From an uncultured Azohydromonas sp. (lineage in GTDB: Bacteria; Pseudomonadota; Gammaproteobacteria; Burkholderiales; Burkholderiaceae_C): a stretch of DNA of 23,185 nt. The stretch lies in contig NZ_CALAOH010000046.1 of the NCBI RefSeq assembly GCF_937926365.1, positions 1-23,185 on the forward strand, written 5' to 3'. Positions 14,048-20,010 of the stretch are shown here, piece after piece. The position numbers and the translations under genes are program-made. The notes under the pieces were generated by a model that searched no databases, had not been told where the DNA came from, and worked only from the letters and a program-made list of their open reading frames with translations. Within the stretch, counting starts at the first letter, position 1; the number at the start of each line of letters is the position of its first letter.

Positions 14048-14788
14048 CTAGATCTTGATCGGCTCGATCACCAGTTTTTCGCCCTCCAGCCGCACCATGG
14101 CCGGTTTGCCCAGCACATCGGTGGGCAGCGGGTTCTCGGCGGTGCGGTAGGTACCGGCAATGGAGATCAACTCCGGTTCCAGGCAGGTGGTGAAGATGCG
14201 CGCGGCCGTATTGCCACGCGCCCCAGCCACCACCTTGCCGCGCAGCGGCGCGTACACGTGCACGCTGCCATCGGCAATCACTTCGGCGCCGCAGTTCACT
14301 TGCGCCAGCACGACCAAGTCCCCGCCCCGGGAGTAGACCTGCTGGCCCGAGCGCAGCGGCTTGTCCACCAGCAGCGCCGTGCTGCTCATGGGCACCTGGA
14401 CTTCGCGCACCACCTCGCGCACGACTTCGCGCACGGTCTCGGTTCGCGGGCTCTGCGGCACGGCATCGGGCGAGTCGGCCAGTCCCGCGGCGATGGCGGC
14501 CTCCATCTGCGCCGGGCTGCCGCCGCGCGCGGCCACGGGCAACAGACGGTGGCGGCGCAGCAGCGCCACCAGCGCGGCCATGTCCAGCGGCGAGCCCTGC
14601 TCGCGCACCGCCGCCAGGTCCAGCAGCAGCGGCTCCTGGTTGAAGAGCTCGGGCGTCTCCGCCTCGCGCTGCGCCAGCTCCGTCGCCAGCAGCTCCAGGT
14701 CGGTGGTCTTGAGCAGCAACGCCAGCAGCGTCAGCGAGGCGCTCCTGAGGTCGAAGGGGGACGTCACTCCGGCGGAAACAGCGGCCAT
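14048..14788 (-). CDS. minC: Septum site-determining protein MinC
   Basis: FtsZ-assembly inhibitor delivered to the membrane by MinD. Product 246 residues. The N-terminal FtsZ-inhibiting domain (about 1-100) contains FDLRSASLTLLALLLKTTD; the C-terminal beta-helix that dimerises and binds MinD (about 140-246) contains LRSGQQVYSRGGDLVVLAQV, GADGS-like IADGSVHVYAPLRGKVVAGA and ARIFTTCLEPELISIAG. The linker includes three tandem VREV units. First gene of minCDE; the ATG at 14788 is divergent from amn, 117 bases away. Confidence 0.97.
   Translation of the reverse strand: MAAVSAGVTSPFDLRSASLTLLALLLKTTDLELLATELAQREAETPELFNQEPLLLDLAAVREQGSPLDMAALVALLRRHRLLPVAARGGSPAQMEAAIAAGLADSPDAVPQSPRTETVREVVREVVREVQVPMSSTALLVDKPLRSGQQVYSRGGDLVVLAQVNCGAEVIADGSVHVYAPLRGKVVAGARGNTAARIFTTCLEPELISIAGTYRTAENPLPTDVLGKPAMVRLEGEKLVIEPIKI
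14399..14434 (-). repeat. Three 12-base tandem units in the minC linker
   Basis: Three direct units coding VREV-VREV-VREV, of the form GTGCGCGARGTS, lie between the two MinC domains. Two units are identical and the middle one differs at two third-codon positions. Charged, flexible linkers of variable length are normal in MinC, so copy number may vary between strains. Confidence 0.8.
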
Positions 14789-14815
14789 GGGGCGGAACGA
14801 GCCTAAAAGGTGGGC

Positions 14816-14821
14816 AGTTTA
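14816..14821 (-). promoter_or_regulatory. Candidate -10 element for minCDE
   Basis: On the minus strand CGCTAAACTGCC contains TAAACT, a fair -10 match, 27 bases upstream of the minC ATG. The expected -35 position is GC-rich and does not match consensus, so confidence is low. Confidence 0.35.
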
Positions 14822-14864
14822 GCGGCCCGCCACGCGGCCCACGGCTCGGGAGAAGGAAAGTGTT

Positions 14865-14879
14865 TGCTGCAATGCAGCA
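14865..14879. promoter_or_regulatory. Perfect 15-base palindrome between minC and amn
   Basis: TGCTGCA-A-TGCAGCA is a perfect inverted repeat with seven-base arms about a single central base, in the 117-base divergent region. Its symmetry and placement, 26 bases before the amn ATG and 44 bases upstream of the possible min -10, are those of a regulator operator, but I do not recognise the motif. Confidence 0.35.
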
Positions 14880-14905
14880 GCCACGACCGAGGGCCACAAT
14901 GAGCC

Positions 14906-16396
14906 ATGCCCACGCTCATCGCGACCCAATCCTTCACCAGCGCGGCGGACGCGCTGGCGCATGCCCGTCACATCTACGACATCGGCATCACGCACCTGCG
15001 CCAGTCGCTGCAGGAGTTCGTGGCCGGCACCGACCCGGCGCGAAGGGTGCGCGCCTGCTATCCCTTCGTGCGCATCCACATCGACACCGTGGCACGCGCC
15101 GATTCGCGCCTGGCCTACGGCTTCGTGGCAGGCCCCGGCACCTACGAAACCACGCTCACGCGCCCGGACCTGTTCGAGCACTACTACCTGGAGCAGCTCG
15201 AACTGCTGTTGCGCCACCATGCCGGCGTGACGCTGGAAGTCGGCTTGAGCACGCAGCCCATCCCGATCCACTTCTCCTTCGCCGAGCACGACCACATCGA
15301 GGGCACGATGAGCGTGGAGCGCCGTCAGCGCATGCGCGACCTGTTCGACCTGCCCGACCTGGCGGCCATGGACGACGGCATCGCCAACGGCACCCACAGC
15401 GTGCCACCCGGCCAGCCCATGCCGCTGGCGCTCTTCACGGCGCCGCGGGTGGACTACTCGCTGCACCGGTTGCGCCACTACACGGGCACGGCGCCGGAGC
15501 ACTTCCAGAACTTCCTGCTGTTCACGAACTACCAGTTCTACATCGACGAGTTCGTGCGCCTGGGCCGCAGCCTGATGGCCGCGCCCGACGGGGATGAGGC
15601 GGCCGACGGCTACTGCGCCTTCATCGAGCCGGGCAACGTGGTCACGCGCCGCGCGGGCCACCCGGCACAGCCTGCAGACGCGCTGGGCGCGCCGCCGCCG
15701 CGGCTGCCGCAGATGCCGGCTTACCACCTGGTGCGACCGGACCGCAGCGGCATCACGATGGTCAACATCGGCGTCGGGCCGGCCAACGCCAAGACCATCA
15801 CCGACCACGTCGCCGTGCTGCGCCCGCATGCCTGGATCATGCTCGGCCACTGCGCGGGGCTGCGCAACACGCAGCAGCTCGGGGACTACGTGCTGGCGCA
15901 CGGCTACGTGCGCGAGGACCACGTGCTCGACGAGGAGCTCCCGCTGTGGGTGCCCATCCCCGCGCTGGCGGAGATCCAGGTGGCGCTGGAGCAGGCCGTC
16001 GAGGACGTGACGCAACTGCGCGGCTTCGAGCTCAAGCGCATCCTGCGCACCGGCACCGTGGCCTCCACCGACAACCGCAACTGGGAGCTGCTGCCGCACC
16101 CGGGTCCGGAGCAGCGCTTCAGCCAAAGCCGCGCCGTGGCGCTGGACATGGAGTCCGCCACCATCGCCGCCAACGGCTTCCGCTTCCGCGTGCCCTACGG
16201 CACCTTGCTGTGCGTGAGCGACAAGCCGCTGCACGGTGAGATCAAGCTCCCGGGCATGGCCAACCAGTTCTACCGCGAGCGCGTGGACCAGCACCTGCGC
16301 ATCGGCATGCGCGCCATCGACATCCTGCGCGACCAGCGGCTGGAACGGCTCCACAGTCGCAAGCTGCGCAGCTTCAACGAGGTGGCCTTCCAGTAA
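14906..16396 (+). CDS. amn: AMP nucleosidase
   Basis: Hydrolyses AMP to adenine and ribose 5-phosphate, regulating the adenylate pool. Product 496 residues (E. coli Amn 484). The N-terminal Amn-specific regulatory domain (about 1-185) includes RVRACYPFVRIHIDT and YGFVAGPGTYETTLTRPDLF; the C-terminal nucleoside-phosphorylase-fold domain includes MVNIGVGPANAKTITDHVA, WIMLGHCAGLRNTQQLGDY, the DMESA block at 414-418 and VSDKPLHGEIKLPGMANQFY. The last ~20 residues (LERLHSRKLRSFNEVAFQ) match the usual C-terminus. The ATG at 14906 follows GAG without a strong ribosome site; a CACAAT at 14895-14900 is too close to serve as its -10 unless the message is nearly leaderless. Confidence 0.96.
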   Translation: MPTLIATQSFTSAADALAHARHIYDIGITHLRQSLQEFVAGTDPARRVRACYPFVRIHIDTVARADSRLAYGFVAGPGTYETTLTRPDLFEHYYLEQLELLLRHHAGVTLEVGLSTQPIPIHFSFAEHDHIEGTMSVERRQRMRDLFDLPDLAAMDDGIANGTHSVPPGQPMPLALFTAPRVDYSLHRLRHYTGTAPEHFQNFLLFTNYQFYIDEFVRLGRSLMAAPDGDEAADGYCAFIEPGNVVTRRAGHPAQPADALGAPPPRLPQMPAYHLVRPDRSGITMVNIGVGPANAKTITDHVAVLRPHAWIMLGHCAGLRNTQQLGDYVLAHGYVREDHVLDEELPLWVPIPALAEIQVALEQAVEDVTQLRGFELKRILRTGTVASTDNRNWELLPHPGPEQRFSQSRAVALDMESATIAANGFRFRVPYGTLLCVSDKPLHGEIKLPGMANQFYRERVDQHLRIGMRAIDILRDQRLERLHSRKLRSFNEVAFQ

Positions 16397-16408
16397 TCCA
16401 CCACCGCC

Positions 16409-16437
16409 CGCGCATGGCCGCCGGTCGGCCGTGCGCG
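16409..16437 (+). terminator. Strong hairpin downstream of amn
   Basis: A 12-bp stem (CGCGCATGGCCG / CGGCCGTGCGCG, one G-U pair) with loop CCGGT begins 12 bases after the amn stop. No T-run follows, so it may act as a Rho-associated or RNA-stabilising 3' structure. Further hairpins follow at 16439-16454, 16463-16487 and 16486-16499. Confidence 0.4.
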
Positions 16438-16540
16438 AGTAGGCCGCTTCCTACGCGCGGATGCGGCCGCCGCCGCCTGACGGCCGCGCCCTTGGGCGCA
16501 AGCATTGCTCCCAGTGTTTTCAGTCACTGAGGAGCCCGAG

Positions 16541-16717
16541 ATGAACGAGGTGCTAGACCGGCTGGACGGCATCCAGCGCTGGTTCTACGGCGGCGAGCCG
16601 GGCATGGACGACCTGCCGCTGGAGGACGAGCTGGCCGCGGCGGCGCCGTCAGCCGAAGAGCGGCTGTCCCATGGCCACCCGTGCAGCGCCGGCACGCAAG
16701 TGCTGCCGCAGCGCTGA
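16541..16717 (+). CDS. Small acidic protein of unknown function, coupled to ybhP homologue
   Basis: A 58-residue reading frame that I do not recognise. Evidence that it is real: a consensus GAGGAG (16529-16534) six bases before the ATG, and a TGA stop (16715-16717) that directly abuts the ATG of the next gene with no gap, a coupling geometry. The next gene has no ribosome site of its own other than sequence inside this frame. The first ~35 residues (MNEVLDRLDGIQRWFYGGEP, then an acidic MDDLPLEDELAA) look like an ordered helical peptide; the C-terminal ~20 residues (HGHPCSAGTQVLPQR) are low in structure and contain its only Cys. No signal peptide or membrane segment. It may be a leader that sets translation of the phosphoesterase rather than a functional protein. 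Confidence 0.6.
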   Translation: MNEVLDRLDGIQRWFYGGEPGMDDLPLEDELAAAAPSAEERLSHGHPCSAGTQVLPQR

Positions 16718-17599
16718 ATGCCCATGCGACTGCCGGTTCCGCTGCGCCACGACGAAATCTGCGCCGACGGCGCCGAGCACCACATCCGCGTGCTGACGCT
16801 GAACCTGCACAAAGGCTTCACGGTCATGAATCGCCGCTACGTGCTCGCCGAGATCCGCGAGGCGGTGCGGGCCACCGGCGCCGATGTCGTATTTCTGCAG
16901 GAAGTGGCCGGCGCGGCCTCGCACCGCCACGACCTGCGGCCCGTGCGAACCCTGGCCGGCAAGGTCGGGCGCCGCACCGCCACGGCTGCGGCAGCCACGG
17001 CCGGCAACACCGGCCAGTCGCTGGTGCGCATGCCGCAATACGAGTTCCTGGCCGACACCATCTGGCACCAGCATGCCTATGGGCGCAACGCGGTGTCGCC
17101 GGCCGGGCACCACGGCAACGCGCTGCTGTCGAAGCTGCCGATCCTGCGCCACCGCAACGTGGACGTGAGCCTGGACATCGACGGCGTCGAGAAGCGCGGC
17201 CTGCTGCACTGCGAGCTGGAGTTGCCCAACTCGGAATACCCGCTGCACGCCATCTGCGTGCACCTGGGGCTGCGCGAGTCGCAGCGCCAGCGCCAGATCG
17301 ACCTGCTGGGCGAGCTGCTGCGCGACGAGGTGCCGGCCCAGGCGCCGTTGGTGATCGCCGGCGACTTCAACGACTGGCGGCTGTGCGCGCACGAGCGGCT
17401 GCAGCGCGAGCTCAAGCTGCAGGAAGTCCACGCGCACGCACACGGACGCGCGCCGCGCACCTTCCCGGCGCGGCACCCGGTGCTGCGGCTGGACCGCATC
17501 TACGTGCGCAACCTGCGCCATGTGCCGATCGGACTGCCCAAGCGGCCGTGGTCGCACCTGTCGGACCACGCGCCGCTGGCGGCGGAGGTGATGCTGTGA
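16718..17599 (+). CDS. ybhP: Endonuclease/exonuclease/phosphatase-family protein, YbhP-like
   Basis: A 293-residue metal-dependent phosphoesterase of the EEP superfamily (DNase I / sphingomyelinase fold). Conserved catalytic elements: Asn29 in LTLNLHKG, Glu62 in FLQEV, GDFND at 215-219 and SDHAP with Asp283-His284; a mid-protein NALLSKLPI block is also typical. An Ala/Thr/Arg-rich insertion (residues ~85-97) is unusual. The start is ATG 16718, abutting the upstream stop; a second in-frame ATG is at 16724. It overlaps clsB by four bases. The order EEP - cardiolipin synthase - YbhN protein matches E. coli ybhP-clsB-ybhN, so a phospholipid-related role is likely, but the substrate is unknown. 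No signal peptide is visible, pointing to a cytoplasmic enzyme. Confidence 0.88.
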   Translation: MPMRLPVPLRHDEICADGAEHHIRVLTLNLHKGFTVMNRRYVLAEIREAVRATGADVVFLQEVAGAASHRHDLRPVRTLAGKVGRRTATAAAATAGNTGQSLVRMPQYEFLADTIWHQHAYGRNAVSPAGHHGNALLSKLPILRHRNVDVSLDIDGVEKRGLLHCELELPNSEYPLHAICVHLGLRESQRQRQIDLLGELLRDEVPAQAPLVIAGDFNDWRLCAHERLQRELKLQEVHAHAHGRAPRTFPARHPVLRLDRIYVRNLRHVPIGLPKRPWSHLSDHAPLAAEVML

Positions 17600-18843
17600 A
17601 ACTGACCTGGAGCGCGGGCAACCGCATCGAACTGCTGGAAAACGGCGAGGAGTACTACCCGCGCGTGTTCGAAGCCATCTCCAAGGCCCGGCGCGAGGTG
17701 GTGATCGAAACCTTCATCCTGTTCGACGACCCGGTCGGACGCCAGCTGCACGCGGTGCTGCTGGAGGTGGCACGCCGCGGCGTGCAGGTGGACCTGACGG
17801 TGGACGGCTACGGCTCGCCGGACCTCTCCGAGGAATTTATCGGCGCGCTCACCGACGCCGGCGTGCGGCTGCACGTGTACGACCCGCGGCCACGCCTACT
17901 GGGGCTGCGCTACAACCTTGTGCGCCGCATGCACCGCAAGATCGTGGTGATCGACGGCGAGCTGGCCTTCATCGGCGGCATCAACTTCTCCGAGGACCAC
18001 CTGCTCGCCAGCGGCCCCGAGTCCAAGCAGGACTACGCGGTGCAGATCCAGGGGCCGGTGGTGCAGCAGCTCCACGGCTTCGTGCACGAGGTGCTGGCGC
18101 CGGTGCGCAGCGCGCTGCTGGGCTGGGTGCGGCACGGCTTCCGGCGCCAGGCCAAGGTGCAGCCGCCGCCGCTGCCCGCGGCGGGCACGGCGCACGCGGC
18201 GCTGGTGACGCGCGACAACGAGCGCCACCCCAACGACATCGAGCGCTGCTACCGCATGGCGATCCGCACGGCCAAGCGCGAGATCGTGATCGCCAACGCC
18301 TACTTCTTCCCCGGCTACCGGCTGCTGCGCGAGCTGCGCCGCGCCGCGCGCCGCGGGGTGGCGGTGCACCTGATCCTGCAGGGCGAGCCCGACATGGCCA
18401 TCGCGCGCATCGGCGCGCGCATGCTCTACCACTCGCTGGTCAAGGACGGTGTGCACGTGCACGAGTACTGCCGGCGCCCGCTGCACGGCAAGGTGGCGGT
18501 GGTGGACGGTCAATGGGCTACCGTGGGCTCCAGCAACCTGGACCCGCTGAGCCTGTCGCTCAACCTGGAAGCCAACCTGCTGATCCGCGACCCGGGCTTT
18601 GCCGCCGAGCTGCGCCAGCGGCTGCAACGACTCATGGACAACGAGTGCCGCGAGATGAGCCGCGAGGCGCTGCCCAAGCGCACGATGTGGCGCTACGTCA
18701 CCAGCGCGCTGGCCTTCCACCTGCTGCGCCACTTCCCGAACTGGGCCGACGTGCTGCCGCGTGACGGCAAGTTCATCCGCTCCTTCATCGGGCGGCGCCA
18801 TGTGGACGTGCGGCCCGAGGCGGTGCGGCAGGCCGAGCGTTGA
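17596..18843 (+). CDS. clsB: Cardiolipin synthase B (phospholipase D family)
   Basis: Phospholipase D-superfamily enzyme that makes cardiolipin by phosphatidyl transfer at the inner membrane; E. coli ClsB can also make phosphatidylglycerol from PE and glycerol. Product 415 residues (E. coli ClsB 413). Both HKD motifs are complete: His113-Lys115-Asp120 in MHRKIVVIDGELAFIGG and His297-Lys299-Asp304 in LHGKVAVVDGQWATVGSSN. ClsB lacks the N-terminal membrane helices of ClsA, and none are seen here. The start is a GTG at 17596 overlapping the upstream stop as GTGA, giving MKLTWSAGNRIELLENGEEY, which matches the ClsB N-terminus. The C-terminal basic/aromatic region (residues ~355-400) may bind membrane. 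Confidence 0.95.
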   Translation: MKLTWSAGNRIELLENGEEYYPRVFEAISKARREVVIETFILFDDPVGRQLHAVLLEVARRGVQVDLTVDGYGSPDLSEEFIGALTDAGVRLHVYDPRPRLLGLRYNLVRRMHRKIVVIDGELAFIGGINFSEDHLLASGPESKQDYAVQIQGPVVQQLHGFVHEVLAPVRSALLGWVRHGFRRQAKVQPPPLPAAGTAHAALVTRDNERHPNDIERCYRMAIRTAKREIVIANAYFFPGYRLLRELRRAARRGVAVHLILQGEPDMAIARIGARMLYHSLVKDGVHVHEYCRRPLHGKVAVVDGQWATVGSSNLDPLSLSLNLEANLLIRDPGFAAELRQRLQRLMDNECREMSREALPKRTMWRYVTSALAFHLLRHFPNWADVLPRDGKFIRSFIGRRHVDVRPEAVRQAER

Positions 18844-18854
18844 AGGAAACAACG

Positions 18855-19844
18855 GTGGCCCGCCACGCGCCGCCGGCCCACCCGCTGGCCCATGCCTGGG
18901 CCCGCGTGCGCCGGCCGCTGTTGGCACTGGCGCTGCTGGCACTGTTGGGCTTCATCGCCTGGCGCGCGCGCAGCCTGGACTGGGCCGCCGCCTGGGCCGC
19001 GCTGCTGGACTACCGCCCCGGCACGCTGCTGCTGGCGGCGCTGGCGGCGGCGGCGGCGCATGCGCTCTACACCGGCTACGACCTGCTCGGCCGCTACTAC
19101 AGCGGCCACCACCTGCCGCCGGCCCGGGTGGCGGCCACCGCCTTCGTCAGCTTCGCCGCCAACCTGAACTTGGGCTCGATGGTGGGCGGCGTGGCCTTGC
19201 GGCTGCGCCTGTACGCGCGCCAGGGCCTGCCGATGGCGACCATCGTGCGCGTATGGGGGCTGAGCCTGCTGACCAACTGGATCGGCTATGCGGCGCTGGC
19301 CGGTGCGGTGTTCCTCAGCGGTCTGGTGCAGCTGCCGCCGGAAGCGCCGCTGACCAACCACACGCTGCGGCTCATCGGGCTGGCCTTGCTGGGCGCGGTG
19401 GGAACGTACCTGGCGGCCTGCCGCTGGTCGCGCCGGCGGCTGTGGACACTGCGCGGCCACCGGCTGGAGCTGCCGCACGCCGGGCTGGCGCTGGCGCAGG
19501 TGGTGCTGTCGGCGCTGCACTGGGCCCTCGTCGCCAGCGTGCTGTACGTGCTGCTGCACGGCCGCGTGGGCTATCCCACGGTGCTGGGTGCGCTGATGAT
19601 GACCAGCATGGCCGTGATCGCGCTGCGCGTGCCCGCGGGTCTGGGCGTGCTGGAGGCGGTGTTCATGGCGCTGCTGGCGGGCCTGCAGCCCGAGGCGCAA
19701 CTGCTGGCGGCGCTGCTGGCGTACCGGGCGCTGTTCTACCTGCTACCGCTGGCGGCTGCGCTGCTGGTTTATCTGGGACTGGAGACGCGGCTGCGCCGCA
19801 CGAGACCGGCCACTGCGTCGCGCATGGCCAGGCCGCAGGCCTGA
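18855..19844 (+). CDS. ybhN: YbhN-family integral membrane protein (LPG-synthase-like transmembrane domain)
   Basis: A 329-residue polytopic inner-membrane protein of the UPF0104/PF03706 family, which shares the flippase-like membrane domain of MprF but lacks its aminoacyl-transfer domain. About seven to eight hydrophobic segments are visible, from LLALALLALLGFIAW near the N-terminus to LLPLAAALLVYLGL near the C-terminus. Family features include ATAFVSFAANLNLGSMVGGV and RLRLYARQGL, then RVPAGLGVLEAVFMALL. I chose GTG 18855, seven bases after AAGGA; a TTG at 18840 overlapping the clsB stop as TTGA would add five residues. A role in moving or sensing lipids made by ClsB is an inference from operon context; the E. 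coli homologue has no settled function. Confidence 0.87.
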   Translation: MARHAPPAHPLAHAWARVRRPLLALALLALLGFIAWRARSLDWAAAWAALLDYRPGTLLLAALAAAAAHALYTGYDLLGRYYSGHHLPPARVAATAFVSFAANLNLGSMVGGVALRLRLYARQGLPMATIVRVWGLSLLTNWIGYAALAGAVFLSGLVQLPPEAPLTNHTLRLIGLALLGAVGTYLAACRWSRRRLWTLRGHRLELPHAGLALAQVVLSALHWALVASVLYVLLHGRVGYPTVLGALMMTSMAVIALRVPAGLGVLEAVFMALLAGLQPEAQLLAALLAYRALFYLLPLAAALLVYLGLETRLRRTRPATASRMARPQA

Positions 19845-19873
19845 CCTGTTTCCCTCGCTGAGCTTTCAGCCAT

Positions 19874-19889
19874 GGGCGCAAACGCGCCC
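19874..19889 (+). terminator. Hairpin after the clsB-ybhN cluster
   Basis: GGGCGC-AAAC-GCGCCC is a perfect 6-bp stem with a tetraloop, 29 bases after the ybhN stop. No T-run follows. A second, bulged hairpin (GGCGCAAGG / CCTTGTGCGCC) lies at 19908-19933. Together with no clear promoter elements, these are all I see in the 166-base gap before the EF-G paralogue. Confidence 0.3.
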
Positions 19890-20010
19890 TCGCACACACC
19901 TCGACATGGCGCAAGGTACGTGCCTTGTGCGCCCCGGAGCGATCCCGTACCCTGGATTTCCACCACCTCAGCAGCGCTGAGCCACGGGGCCGGCGCACAA
20001 GGAGACCGCC

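Noticed and set aside
12201..14051. Plus-strand open frame of about 616 codons across minDE and coaX
   Set aside because: It lies opposite well-conserved minD and minE, and its translation is compositionally biased with no recognisable domain.
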